The translations under genes and the position numbers were made by a program. Under the pieces are notes generated by a model. That model was given only the letters and a program-made list of their open reading frames with translations. It had not been told where the DNA came from and made no database searches. This document shows positions 11,501 to 23,967 of a stretch of DNA of 64,000 nucleotides, piece after piece. The DNA comes from Phlebiopsis flavidoalba (taxonomy: Eukaryota; Basidiomycota; Agaricomycetes; Polyporales; Phanerochaetaceae): assembly GCA_035772785.1 (NCBI GenBank), contig JAOCPU010000010.1, positions 372,001 through 436,000 on the forward strand, given 5' to 3'. Each line of letters starts with the position of its first letter. The first letter of the stretch is position 1.

Positions 11501-12700
11501 GTTTGCCGAGAACTTCGAGCGTTCGGAGGAAAGGCGGCGCAGGCGGCGTCCGAGCGCGGTCATCCCCGATGCCTTTCAGGGGAGGGGGCTCCTGCTTCTT
11601 TCGGGGCCGCGGCTCCTGCTCTTGTACATCTCTCTGTCCCTGTCGCGTTCGTCTTTTTACGGTCGCGTTAGCCTCCGGTACAACGGTCCCTTTCGGCGCG
11701 TTCACAGAGGTCGGGTGGGGAAGAGGGGAGGGGGACGGTCGCGTCCCCCCCGGGGGGGGGGATGGGGAGTGGGGGGCGCTCCAGTCGGGGAAGGGGGAGA
11801 GAGAAGGGGGGGGGGTGGGTGGGGGGGAGGGGGGTTGGGGGTCCGGTCCCTGGGGGGGGGCGGTCACGCTTCAACTGAGAGTCGCGTCACGGTCGCCGTT
11901 CACGGGTCGCTTCGGCGCTCACCGGGGGTCCGGTTCATGGTCCCTATCGCGGTCGCTCCTGTCTCGGCCTCTGCCATTGCTAACGACGAGGGCTGCGCGA
12001 AGACGGTCGCGTTCGCGGTCACGACGAGGGGATCGCCTGTCATAGCGCCATATACAGAAGAAGGGGGGTTCTTCGCCCACTTGAATACTCGTCACAGCAA
12101 GCGTTCATTGAGCAGGAAATATCATATATACCTGGATACTAAATGTCTTGCTCCAACAAAGTTGCGACCAGTGTGCCTGAAAGAGCGCGTATTTGAGCCA
12201 GGAAATGAGATCTTCGCAAAATGGTACTCACATATCGTAATAGACATCTTCAGCATCGCGAGTGCTTCGGAACTCAAGTGGCGCGACCATTTGTATGCGC
12301 ATAGGGCGCGGTGCATGATATGTGGAGACGGTCGTTGATGACAGGAAAGACTGCTATGGGGCATCGTCAGTAGTGTGGTGTGTGGGGAAATGGCCAGGGG
12401 AACGCACCTATGGGCGGTAATCACGCGTGTTTTGTGATTTTATCGTGGATGTCCTTCCACACACGCGCGGACTTTCGCAGTCGTGATTGGGCGTGCACCG
12501 TCTCACCTCCGCGACCGCGTTTTTGAGTGCACGATGAGGTCTGGTGGTAGGGGTAGGGGGCTCGTGCGTTCCCTGCAGCACGTAGTTTGGAGAACAAGGT
12601 CTCGACCATGGTCCGCACTACAGGCTACAAAGGAACGCAGGAGGTTAGACGAGCGAAGAGGTATGGGTGGTAGTATGAGGAGATCGCAAACGCGCAGTGG
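11440..12700 (-). CDS. SR-type splicing factor (RRM + RS/RD tail)
   Basis: On the minus strand an RRM is spread over several exons. VETLFSKL (about 12605) matches the first RRM helix. RSTRDAEDVYYDM (about 12270-12230) matches the second helix and is followed by a GTGAGTACC donor. GRNFVGARHLVS follows near 12170, and KWAKNPPSSVWRYDR near 12080 ends the RRM. The tail has SPRRDRERDR, then in a shifted frame RDRDREMYKSRSRGPERSRS near 11620, a typical RS/RD domain. SR proteins bind exonic RNA and recruit spliceosome components in the nucleus. The RNP1/RNP2 strands are not visible as clean sequence; the region between the two helices is occupied by repeat copy 2, so the RRM may be damaged. The start codon was not located. 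Confidence 0.6.
11740..11866. repeat. G-rich low-complexity tract (possible G-quadruplex)
   Basis: The plus strand carries a dense series of G runs, many of six or more, separated by one or two other bases. The minus strand is read as Pro-rich within the SR-protein tail. This arrangement meets the usual definition of G-quadruplex-forming sequence. Run lengths here are also likely to be unreliable. Confidence 0.6.
12284..12560. repeat. Diverged direct repeat, copy 2
   Basis: This is the partner of 11236-11500, same orientation. It lies between the exon encoding VETLFSKL and the exon encoding RSTRDAEDVYYDM of the SR-protein gene. The similarity stops close to that second exon's acceptor site. 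Confidence 0.75.
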
Positions 12701-13440
12701 CGCAAATCACGAGCGCCACGTGGTCGTGACCTCCGAGGCGGTCAGCCTGAGAGTCAATGCAACATGTTGTATCCTATTTTCATGGCAAAATCACGTATGC
12801 GCTAATTGAATTAATGCGTCATAAATAGCTCCGTTGCTGTGTAAGTGCTACAATGCTAATTATATCAACGTAACTGTGCCTGTAATCTTGTTTTGTTCTC
12901 GACCACAGTGACTGGCACACTACAATCGGAATTACACGATATCCATTCGCACACCGTAGCCGGCTTACATCTCGGGAGAACATGTCAAGCTGCAAGAAAT
13001 ATGAGTCAGCACGAAAATACGTTCACGCATGGATGAAATGGGGCTGCCACTTGAGGCCTGTACACGCTATTCGTCAGCGTGCATCCCAGCGAACAACAAG
13101 GCGAGTTGTAGGTGACATGTCTCCTATTCCTAACTGTCAAATGTCAGTGGTGTAAGCTTACCAATAAAGTAGCAAGCATATAGTGCAGTCTTACTCTCAA
13201 GACTAACCGTAAAGAATCCGTCTACCGTGAGTTGTAAGGACCCCCGCACGGGACAGATACATCACTTCATGCTTACAACCCATGTTCTCAGACGTCGGTG
13301 ACTACATAGTTCATAAGCTACGCGGCTACATGGTACGCACTACATGAACCGATTGCCAATCGTAGTAATCATGTTCGGTACGACCTACAAACGATACGGA
13401 GATATTGAAACAAGGAACGTACTACTACAAGTCCGCCGCA
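12701..13440. other. No gene seen
   Basis: About 740 bases between the SR-protein gene and the end of the transposase. No supported frame was found. One end of the transposon must lie here, but I could not identify its terminal inverted repeat by eye. Confidence 0.35.
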
Positions 13441-16400
13441 CAGCTATCGGAAGTAATGGTAAGCATGTCTATCGGAAAAGCAATTCAGATAAAATTCAGC
13501 ACAACTATCCAGAACATTGCTCGATGTCCACTCCTCCTCGTCGCCCTTCGTATCGAATGCCGGAAATAGATGCAAGCTACGCTGGAGCGTTCCGATGGGT
13601 ACGACCTCTGCCAATCGTTGTTGATTTTCGATAGGACGTTTGACTGAGTAGAATCCATGACCTGAATCTGGGTTCGCTTCGAAGGGGGAAAACCACTCTA
13701 GGTATGCGTAATATTGAGGGATTTTCGACGCTCCGTTGTATACACGCCTGACATACTTGTCTGGAATGGAAAAAATAACTCGGACTTGTGCTGCTCGATG
13801 GCCCTCGACTCCGAGTTCCTGGTGAGCAACATTTGTCTCGTTCACCAATGCGACGTCGAAGCGGCCGGGTACTGTATTTCCTTTGCTATTAACGTAGCTA
13901 GGTCTTGCTTTTACGACGTCGAATTCGTTGGAACTGAGCGGATGCTGCTCGAAGTGTCCGAGCCAGAATTTTGCCTTGTGGTGGACGTCTACTCTTGAAA
14001 AGGGGAATGCAAAGTTTTTGGCCGTGTCGCTGACTTGGGCGGGATCCATGGCGGGATTATTATTCTTAACGATATATTCAGCAAAGGCGGACCTGAAATT
14101 GATAGCGCCATAATCATGCACTACAGTTTCGAATGGTACACTGCGTTTAGATGGATTTTTGACCATTTTTATTCGTGTTTTTGGGAATTTGACGACGAAC
14201 GGGAGCCGATAGATCAGGAGAGCCATTGAGCCGCCATTTGAGATATTCCTCAAACTGCATCATTTTTTCTTTTCGGTCCAACCATAAGGTCATCTGAGGA
14301 TATTCGTCTTTGTGATTCGTGGCTTCGTAGGCATCCTTCGCGAGGTCGATGTGCAGCCTTTCCGTATATTCCGTGTTGAAATTATCTGTAGTACCAAGCC
14401 ATCGAATCATGTCGAGAAAATGCTGGAAAAAAATGCAACTTGGGGAGATTATAGTTCTTTCGTATTCCTAGATCGACGAAGATATGTTTGCTAGCATGAA
14501 AACGATCCAGGGCGTCCTTGAGCAATGCCAAAGACTCAGTCGAGTGTACAGGATACTCGGCCAGGTACAAAAAATCTAGAAGTGCCCGAGTGGCTTTTTC
14601 AAAAGCTCGATGTTTGAGCCGTCTGAGGAATCGGAATCCTCGTCGCTTGAGGAATGGTCAACGGGAAGGGGCATATCAATAACTAGACCGAGGAGAATCC
14701 GTGCAATATCGTGATGCTCCCTCCCAGAAATCTTTTTGAGGTGCGTTATACCCTTTAGAAACAGGCGCACATGGCTATTAGGAGGCAGCATACTACAGCG
14801 GGGCATCCAGTTCGTCTTGATCATATGTCGCTTTTATCCATGCGGTCAGATGCTTGATGAGGCCCTGTAGGAGCTGATGAAGTATATCGGGGGGTAATAC
14901 AAAGGTAGATATTGCAGTAAGGTAAGTCTTTCCAGAAGGGGTTGACGATAGGCTTGACTCCAGCAGCACGGCAGTTTGATTAGAAATTGAGCTGGATCGC
15001 TGTCAATAGTACTCAATGCATCGAGGACGGCTTGTATTTTGTCTTCTTGGGAATTTGGTGTTCTCTCCGAGCCTCTTTGGCGGCACCGTACACACACGCG
15101 CATTCCATCATGCCGCACCCGACAGCAGCGATTTGCTCCAGATAATCGCAGACATCCGCTGCGAAAATCGGATGACAGCGCCGAACAGCACCGTCACCAC
15201 TTGCAAGAGGGACGCCATTCAGACCCGGATCCTTGATAGGGGATAAAATATGACTGAGACACGTGTGGGTTATACTCAAAAGCATCCGCCTGCGAGCCGA
15301 GGCGTTGTGAATATCAGACAATTTGTCAACGGGTAGATAGGCTAGCAATATTTGTCCTCCCCGCTTGGGCTTACGACGAATATCCTTCGGTAGGTTTCCG
15401 ATTGTCATATAGACAGGGTAGGCCTGTTTTGCGCCCCAAGTGGTAATATTGGTCTTGTCTGTGGAAATTATGATGGGTACGATGGTGGCACCTGGCTCCT
15501 TCTTCTCCAGCACGTCCTGGGTGTACCACCACCAATCGGCGGTATGCATTTCATGGTAGAATCGCAGGTCTTTGTCGACCATTGAATAGTGTCGTTCCGG
15601 AGCAAACACGAGATGTGGTGCAAACGCGGCATGTCCATACAACGCCCGGACACACTGCATGATATCGCGAAAATAAAAATCAAATGAACGATCCTGAACA
15701 GTCACGATTCCTCGCTTAAATTTGGGGCGTGAGTTAGGGAGCGTATCAACGATTTTGTTGAGCTCTTTCGATGTTTTGAAGGAAAGCCCCACACTTTTTT
15801 TCGGGCATCTGAGACGAAATTAGGATCAGTTTTTCCTTCATTACAATGTCAAGACGTACATCAGATATTTTTCAGCAGCTCCGATACTGCGTTCGAGCCA
15901 GTTGTCCGCGTGTTTTGGCCCACTTGGCAAATTCCCAATCCGACTTCGAAGCAAAGGGTTGCGTAGATGTTATCGCTTTTAGCGTAGGCAGCATACCCAT
16001 AGTGCTCCAACTTGTCCTTCTCTAAGACGGCGCCAGCTTTTCCTGGAAAGTACTCAGTGCGCATTTTCTGGCGCAATTTTTGCTCAATATATGTTCGTGG
16101 GGGCCCCTGCTTGTGCCGGCATCTCTCTTAGCGTCAGCAGGGTCCAGGATTTGGTGCCGGCTGGGGCAGGGGGTGCAGGTTTTGCACGAGGCGGACTAGG
16201 AGACCGAGCCTGAGATTTGTTTTGATGAAGATGAAGAGCGAGAAATTGGACGAGAATGAGAAAGAGACCGAGAATGAGAAAGGAGTAGACCGAGAACGAG
16301 AACGGGAACGAGCCTGTGACTGAGGAGACAGTTGCGATTGAGAATGAGAATGCAGCATTGAAACAGATTCAGAAGACGATTGTGAGCGAACTTGGGGCTC

Positions 16401-17560
16401 GATATGAGAACGTGAACGTGAACTCGAACATGCTGATCAGAATCGGAATCGGAATCATCTCCATGCTCGGATCCTGGACATGAGGGCCACCACGCTGTAT
16501 AGGGCTGTGGGAAGAGCCTCGTGTCTGTGGCATGCTGCTCGGCTGGATTTTGGGAAGCGGAAGCCACCCAGTCTCGTCAGACCTAGGAGATCGAGGGGGT
16601 TAGAATGTTCAATGACACGGCGAAGGAATAAGACTATCTACCATTGGTACTCTTCCATTCACCATCCTCGTCGTCTGTGTCATCCTCGAGATCTGGAATT
16701 TCCTCAACATGTATAATCAGCGTGTCTGAGCTAGCAACCTTGATTTCGAACATCTCGGGTTCCGAATTATCGACGTCCATGTCGTCATCCAAGGGTCCAA
16801 AGAGTCAGATTCATCTGGTTCATCGCTTGGAGTCTGATCCATGCGAACATCGTCTGGGTCCTCTGCGAATATCCTCGCTCGAAACGGCCCGGGGAATCTA
16901 CCCGGGCGGGCGGGCTATAATGCATGGAGACGTCGTCCTGAATCCGCATGAGAGTCTTGGCTCCTGATCTCCTCTTCTGGTTCAGGATCCTGAGCGAAAC
17001 GAGCAGCCTATAGATTGCGCGTCGACAGGCCACGTTGCGGCTCAACACCTCATGTGGTTGATTATTCCCACCTGAAGATGTCAAGAAGTTTTCGCACCCG
17101 CAGCCTGGGCAGATTTCGTGACTAGGAGCTGAAGACATGGCGGGAGATTGGGAAACGTAGCGTTGTGGTATGATGCGTGCAAAGGGTATATATGTATGTG
17201 CTCACCTAGTACGGTACTTGGTCGGAAACCTAGGACAGGTTGACGCATCATTCTAATGCCAGTGCATGATCGTGCACATCGAAGCCCGACTTCCATTTAT
17301 CCAGTTTTCCATATCTTGATGTCTTTATTAGCACTCACGTCCCATCCCAGATATTGAAAAGAAGGGTCGAAACGCACGAGAGTGGTCCAAATCCAATGGA
17401 CGTCCGCGGATTACATCTTCCCAATCATAGGATTGCGGTGGTGTAAACGCGGTGACATTTTCCGGATATGACTAGAAAGAACGGGGCACCGTATATAATC
17501 AAGTTACCGTGGGTGAAACGAGAGCAGCCGTATTGAGTCGAAGCGTATACCGTATAGTGT
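13200..17560 (-). mobile_element. Plavaka-type (class II) DNA transposon, ends undefined
   Basis: The element is defined by its transposase at 13444-17138. Flanks given here are a guess. Terminal inverted repeats and target-site duplication were not found by eye. Plavaka elements are abundant in Agaricomycetes and related to the CMC (CACTA) superfamily. Frameshifts and stops within the transposase suggest the copy is inactive, unless they are assembly errors. Confidence 0.55.
13444..17138 (-). CDS. Plavaka-type transposase, multi-exon, probably degraded
   Basis: The minus strand encodes, N to C, a zinc-finger-like start (CPGCGCENF near 17110), a low-complexity Ser/Glu-rich linker (16440-16200), and the transposase core. 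The core includes FYHEMHTADWWWYTQDVLEK near 15560 and YPVYMTIGNLPKDIRRKPKR near 15400, both hallmarks of Plavaka transposases. These are followed by DNFNTEYTERLHIDLAKDAY near 14370. The 269-codon frame at 14253-13444 holds the usual C-terminal domain (VVHDYGAINFRSAFAEYIVK; GRFDVALVN). The core frames at 15792-15013, 15118-14846, 14824-14576, 14570-14382 and 14410-14147 overlap or abut in different frames. Short introns and indels both probably contribute. Function: cut-and-paste transposition of the element. Confidence 0.8.
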
Positions 17561-17850
17561 AAGTGACACACCTGTCAGCGAGGACATCTTCCTAGGAAGA
17601 TGTTGGAGTTTTCTTCGTATTTCTATCCTGATTCTGTTAGAATGTGACATCAAAGCTATTTTTCAGTTTCCCACTCTCTCCTCTTTCATGCCCTAGGGCC
17701 ACTTACGACCACGTATTGAACATTGTTTGCGACCTATCATCTCCGGCGAGATGACGAGCTGGTAGGGTATGTGGCCGCGTAAGGGAAAACGATCCTAGTC
17801 CTCTCATGTCGCTGCCCGCAGATCGTCTCGGCTACTTCTTTTGTCATTGC
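17139..17850. other. No gene seen; contains a 20-base perfect palindrome
   Basis: No coding frame is supported. The second end of the Plavaka element should be in or near this stretch. A perfect palindrome lies at 17584-17603. Confidence 0.35.
17584..17603. repeat. Perfect 20-base palindrome
   Basis: ACATCTTCCTAGGAAGATGT equals its own reverse complement. It could be a binding site for a dimeric protein, a transposon-related terminal structure, or chance; nothing nearby decides this. Confidence 0.85.
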
Positions 17851-18560
17851 TCAAAGACCGCGTCCATACCTGTGTATGTCAAGCCTGATATCAAATGCGT
17901 GCCTCACGTCGCATAGTGGAGTCAGGCGCATGATCGGAGGAGATACAAGGCTCATCACCTTGGTAGCATTTGCTCGCTGCTCTGTATAGACGTATAACGA
18001 AGCAGCTTCTGCCGTCTGGCTTGGTGGCGAATATATTGTGATTGTGAGGAAGTGTAACCCCGAGCGCCGTTGACAAGAGTCCCACGCCGGCCCTAAAGGG
18101 AGTGGCGTCGAAGACGAGGCGCCCACGTCCTTTGCATCTTCGCTTTCGTTAGTGTTCTGCAAATACCACATACATTCGTATTCGCAAACCCTTCACGCTT
18201 TCCAGTAAAGGCCATCATCGCTTGAATCGCACTCAGGGACTGCGCTTTTTCTTCACTTTCCCAGGCTATTCTTGATCAGCTCCGGCCTATGCACTATTTG
18301 CGCGGGAGACTTCACTCGTAAGTATGCAGTCCAACTCACTGGCAATTACTCTGCTCGACCTGAGCTCACTTCCTAATTCCAGCGCCATTGTACGTCACTC
18401 TTATAGTTTCCGTCGATGAGCTGACCAGCGATCTGTCGTCTGGGGGCCATTGTACGCGATCTTGCTTTCACATCGATGCATTGCATATATGCGCCCCCAA
18501 CTGCCGCCAACCCCTGAAACCGCCGCCATGGTGGACTTTGGTGTATGCACTTGAAGGTAT
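17851..18560 (-). CDS. Possible hypothetical gene
   Basis: Not recognised. Downstream of MAPRRQIAGQLIDGNYKSD (start about 18450) and an overlapping MALELGSELRSSRVIA frame followed by a GTGAGTTGG donor, the minus strand reads SEEKAQSLSAIQAMMAFTGK. It then runs QNTNESEDAKDVGASSSTPL to a stop at 17851. The composition looks coding, but the pieces need one frame change to join and no domain is visible. Confidence 0.3.
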
Positions 18561-18599
18561 GTTTTAATACATAGTAACACACCGTTCTGAACGCATATA

Positions 18600-21500
18600 G
18601 ACCTCCCAGTCACCTATACCCGCACGCCAAAGCCCACGCTACCCTGTCATGCAAGCATGCATCCCCCGTCCATCTCGCCTGGCTCTCCGGCGTCCGCTTG
18701 CCCAAAGATATCTGCAATGCCTACCGCCGTTTCGACAGTCGCGCCAGCGCGACGCGTCGCGAGGACCCAACAACCGCACCTGCCGCGGCTGTAGCGGTCG
18801 CGCGTACCTCATCCCAATTGTCAACATGAGGGCGCCGAGGGCGTGCTATATTCATCGAGAACGCGACGGCCGACCGCACTCCCAGCGCATTCCTTGGAGG
18901 GTACTGGCGAGCACTAATGTGTGTCGCTCTTCCGCCGATACTACTGCGCGCGGAGCCGGCCGTACGTCGTCGACCCGAGTGTAATCACGAGGTACGGCGC
19001 ACGGAACGCCGGTCGGGGCCCACTGCTGCCATCTGCCCTTCTCTCAACCCGCGCCCCTAGCAACTTCTAGTGCTAGCTCATGAGTCCGGCAAAGGCCACG
19101 CGGGGTCCGCGGGGTCACTCCCCCACCATAACTATTTGTCAACGATCGCATCCTCTCGGAAACAACGGCACTGAACACTTCCACGGACCCATTCAGTCAT
19201 GAGTAGAGCCTGCGAATGGCTCTCCCCCTCCAGCGGAAGGCGATCTGATATGTACTTGGCAGATAAGTATAGTCAAAGCCAAGAACGAGATAATAACGAG
19301 AGGGCTTGTCCGGGCGGTGGTAACGACCCTCACAGGCTGGCGGCGATATGACAAAAGTGTTTCGCGAGTAGTGGCAAGGTGATGAAGACAGTGAAGGTGT
19401 GTTTTTCATCTCGTCTACTGACATGTCATTCTTACTGACAGTGCCCGCTAGATGAGGATTTCCATTTCCACACGCCTCCAAAGGCTCAGTCTCCGCACCT
19501 TCCACAGAGTCATCACTTCAACGAAGTCACAGCACCCAATCTGCATACTGAACGCATTTTAACAAGCACAGTGACGCATCCAAAAATGATTCAATTGTTT
19601 TTGCCGTTTCGAAGCCGAGTCAACTCGCCGTGTTTCGTAGTTGCGCATGATGTACGCCTAGTCGACTACCACGATCAGGAAAAGTTGGGGACCGTCCATG
19701 CACCAAGGTGGTCATAGGCTGGATTATGCCATGTGTACATTTCTCGCAGTGGACAACTGTATACACTGAGAACGGGACGTGGAATGTACAGCCCGTTGCG
19801 CCGTGCATACAACCAGTTTTCAGACACACGAAGCATGGAGCGCAGCATACATATGTAAAAAAACTATGGTGAAAGGTAAAGATGGCAGCCTTCACAAACG
19901 TGGCGTGTGAGCGCACGGAGTACCATGTCCAATTGCGACACACATGACGATAGTGACTAATACTCGTCGTCGGCAAGGGCTTCCGGCAGCATCTTTGTTT
20001 TGGTGATCTCACAGGGATTTGCCATGTAAGGAATGTGGTATGCTTCGGCCACTGCATGACCCATCTTCTCGACCCACCGGCATTGTCAGTGATTGTGAGG
20101 CCTTTGCGTCAAGGGCATCTGGCCCCCCCGCCGCCGGGTGCACATTGGGAGCTGATGCGCCCTCTTACATAAATACAAGAACGCACTTTCAAGGTGCGAG
20201 TCCTAATCTGGAATACATCGGGGCGCTGGAGCCAAGCGCACAACGTCCAGTCTTGATTCAGAACAGCTTCAAGCGGGCGCGAAGAGCAAAACACTACCTC
20301 CATTGCTCACACTCTCTCCTGTCCGACGTCGGTGTTCATCAGATCTCTATGAGCTAGTGATACGTCGACCTCTTCACAGCAACTTTTACGTCGGCTTTCC
20401 AGCACCGCGCTTGTGGCCTATCGTCACCCGAAGGATTTACTGGAGACGCGTCGATGCACGGAGCTGCACGTGAGAGAGGGTCTCATGTGTACATCGCTAG
20501 CTCATGTCAACGCACGCAATGACCACTTTCCATACAAAGACCGCAAGGGCACCACTCCTAGACGTGCTGCATCCTTCGAGAAATGTTATGCCCTTTTCCC
20601 TGCATCGCTTATATTGAATCTTTACAGCGAATTCCCCTACGTATAGACGTCAAGACGATCCAAAAAACGCACAATGCCATAAAAACCATCCGGACATTGC
20701 AGGGGTGTGAGAAAATGACTATATCTGCTGATACTATATCCAGTTTGGTGGAACGCGCTTACTTTTCTTCGCTAGTGAAAATCCCCACTGCGTCTCATGC
20801 ACGTCCCTGGTGCCTGATCGTAAAACAAAGCTAGTCACGGCGAGCTCCAGGACTCGATGTATGAAATTGTCCAACACAGACTCTCGATCGCCCCGACATC
20901 TACGTGATGTAGTGACAACTTAGCCGCATTCCACATCCGTAGGACACAGGGATCTGCTATATGTTACGCGAAGCGGACAGTCAGGACAAAAGCAGGTGCA
21001 TGTCCGCTTCTCGGTCCTTTCGTCGCCGTGTGAAGGGCGATCACAGCGCCTCTGCGAACGCAGTTGCCCATTGTCGTCTCCATGGCGCACACACTGGCTT
21101 CGATCAGAGTTGGAAGAAGAGATCTCACGGGTGAGTGATCCACAAAGACTCGTGTGATGATCATTTACCAGTATTCCCGATCACATCGTCCGAGCTGGGA
21201 GCTATAATATAACGAGCTTGCGTCATGCAATCTGGCGGGTATCGTACACTCGAGCTGTTAGGTAGACCAACGCCAGTCATGAGCGCATCACGGCGTCTAG
21301 CTGTCTCTGGCGGGGGGCCACTCGAGAGCCTTCCGTGGCGTCGCGGAACCTATGCCCACAATGCGTCATCACATGCCGCACTGTGAGATCGTCGGAACAC
21401 TCGTGTCACACGGCGAGCTGATCCCTCGAGGTCGATTCGCCGATTAGATAATAACAGACTCACATCAGCACGTCCGGGTGCCCGGTGGTGAATGATGCTT

Positions 21501-21850
21501 CCATCCACTCTGGGACATCGCTTATGCTCCTTGAGGGCGCGTTAGCCCCATGCTGGTTAGTCGACGCGGTCCCACACCTCTGAGCTGAGTATACAACGCA
21601 GAAGCATGCCGGCATCAGCTTCGCACGCACTAGTTTGCGGTCAGCGTCGAACAGCCCCACTGCGTCTCCATGCCGCCCTGGAGATCGTGGGAAAAGGGCT
21701 CACGGCGATCAGCCCCGCAGGATTCGGTGATATTACAAATCTCATCACTCGTCTGGTGAGTAATACACTTCGCATTTCACTCCGGGACATCGTCACGAGC
21801 GAATAGACAACACAGATGCATCCGGCTCAGCTTCAGCGCACGGTCAACGT
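18600..21850. other. Unresolved 3.2 kb, no recognisable gene
   Basis: Open frames of 60-145 codons exist on both strands (plus 18649-18984; minus 19505-19197; minus 20057-19620; plus 20019-20357 and 20413-20834). None has family motifs, most start at non-ATG codons, and no consistent exon chain emerges. The minus frame at 19505-19197 (NDMSVDEMKNTPSLSSSPCH) is the most protein-like. Around 21480-21830 two stretches share a similar order of short words (CACTC[C/T]GGGACATCG, then CAGAAGCATGC/CAGATGCATCC), suggesting an old duplication. Confidence 0.35.
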
Positions 21851-21899
21851 CTCAAGTAATCAAAGATGCTGGGGAAATAGTGCGACAAAATCGAACCCC

Positions 21900-23967
21900 A
21901 AGCCCGGATCCCATGAGTCATCTCACAGACGACAAATTAGCTGATGTCGCTCAACGGTCAAGTTTGAAGCCCGCTAAGCCTCCGCTCCCCGGTTCACCGG
22001 GTCTCCCACACTGGGCAATAATTCTCAGAGTGTGAGCCCGGCACCGATGAGGAAAGTACTCCGAGACGTGCTCGCAAGCTCCAGGCTCAAGATATTGCCC
22101 AGACAGAGACCGTTTCCGCGAATGACGACGCCAACGCCGATCTGCCAGCTATCTCTGACGACGAGAATCCCTGTGACCTCATACCTATCGAAGATATCTC
22201 TGACCTTACCTCTGTTTCCGATCTCACATCTATTCAGGATTTCTCCGACTTCATCCCTATCGAGGGGGAAGGACTTTCTCGTCATTCGCCTGTAGCAAAT
22301 CCAGACGACGTGTAAGTTCTTGGTCTCCGACTTAGTGGCATCCACCGTCGAGCTCATATGGATGCGAAGCGTATTGGTGTATCCGTCTTCCGGACAAGGT
22401 GCGATCGACTTAACCAGAGGTGACATTGAACGACTTGAGCCAGGGCGATATCTGAATGATACGCTAATTGAATTTGGCCTGAAGTGAGTAACACAGTCAC
22501 GCTTCCGTGATTTTCCTTCTGAGTATCAACACTACAGATTGTGGTTATCCGGCTTCCGTGAGAGCAACCCGGAGCTTGCAGAACGAGTTCACATTTTCAG
22601 CACGTTTTTCTACAAGAAGATCTCAGTCGACAAGTAAGATATCAGTTTCTTTGTAAGTACACTCACTGATACCATCCGGTGATAGTAAACGAGAAGGGTA
22701 TCGAAGTGTTTGCAAGTGGACATCAAGGTTCGACTTATTTGAGAAGAAATATCTTATTTTGTACCGATAAATGAACAGTGAGGCTTCTTTCCTTTTCGAA
22801 GACATCATTCTCAAAGGTCATCTAGTCTACATTGGTACCAACCTCGCCATCATATGTAATCCTGCATACGTCCTGCAGTCAGCCACCACGTCCCGCCGCC
22901 CTCAACGATCAATTCACCTATCCAAACACGGAAGCGTAAACGAGATTCAACATCAAAATATCGAGCGGGCTCACACAGAGCCGCCTGGTTCAGTCCGATA
23001 GTAACGCAGCTATTCCACAATACCCAAGCAGCGCAACGCGAGGTTGACGAGACCAGCGTCGAGCTCCGCTCTCTACTGATAACTACAGTGTCTCGCAGGA
23101 GCAGGTAGAGATGCCCCTCAGATCCCTTTGCGGCGGACGGACTCGGTGGTCTCATGTACCCGGACCCCAATGGAAGTCGACTCATCATCAGTGGGACAGA
23201 CGCAAGAGGAGACACAGCTTGATCATCGAGGACCCGGCGAGACTGAGCCCAAACGATGAGGGTGACCTGAACAGGTAAGTATTTTATATATGCCGCTACG
23301 TATAATTCACAGGAGCATTTCTAAATCAATCTTGTAGAACTTGGATCTTTACATTGACTCCCTCGGCTCCAAAGCATCCAGATGCCATATAGCAAACCTG
23401 AAAGGCTATCTTCAACTAGAAGCCACACAAAACAAGAAGGGTCTCGAGCTAGCCGCCACAACTCCTGCATTTATATCAAAAGGAAGATAGCCTTGGTATG
23501 CTGAATATTCTTCCTTCAACTGCCAGTTCTGACGGAATGCTTCAGGTGCCTTGGCAAAACAACTCCTGTGACTGTGGGTTATACCTTATTTCACTTTGTC
23601 AAGACCTTCATGAAGGACGCCAAAACGGGCAAACGGATATCATTCTCGTAAGTCGAGTCCTCGATATTTTTGCACGCGGCTTCATGACCTATTTCAGCGC
23701 CAAAAGGGTCAAGACTATTCCAGCGTATCACGAGAGGAGGACTGGGACGCGGAAGGGGCACTTAATTTCCGTGCAGAACTCCACAGTGCGTGCGCTATGA
23801 GTCTTTCGGACAAGTGGAAAGAAGACAGCACAGCAAATGAGCAGCCTGCGCATGAGCGCGAAACCATCCACACCGGCGCAGCGCGAGCCCGTCCAAGGGC
23901 AGCATGGAGCATGACGACCAGATCGTTGCAGATGACGCCATCTCTAGCTTTACGACTAGCTCTCCTT
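21900..23967 (+). CDS. Ulp2/SENP6-7-like SUMO protease (peptidase C48)
   Basis: The gene encodes a cysteine protease that removes SUMO from nuclear proteins. An acidic disordered part (DENPCDLIPIEDISDLTSVS near 22160) precedes GDIERLEPGRYLNDTLIEFG. After a GTGAGTAAC...TACAG intron comes SGFRESNPELAERVHIFSTF, and after another intron EGYRSVCKWTSRFDLFEKKY. The catalytic residues are visible: His in HWY (22830-22838), Asp in DSLG (23356-23367), and Cys in CDCGLYLI (codon 23573-23575). The acidic C-terminus (ADDAISSFTTSSP) ends at 23965-23967. Frame shifts occur at the T-run before VPINE (about 22755), right after HWY (about 22839), and near 23485. The N-terminal boundary is uncertain. Confidence 0.75.

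Noticed and set aside
11395..12338. Plus-strand frames of 216 and 238 codons (Gly/Arg-rich)
   Set aside because: They are antisense shadows of the SR-protein gene, whose RRM and RS motifs are on the minus strand; openness comes from the G-rich tract.
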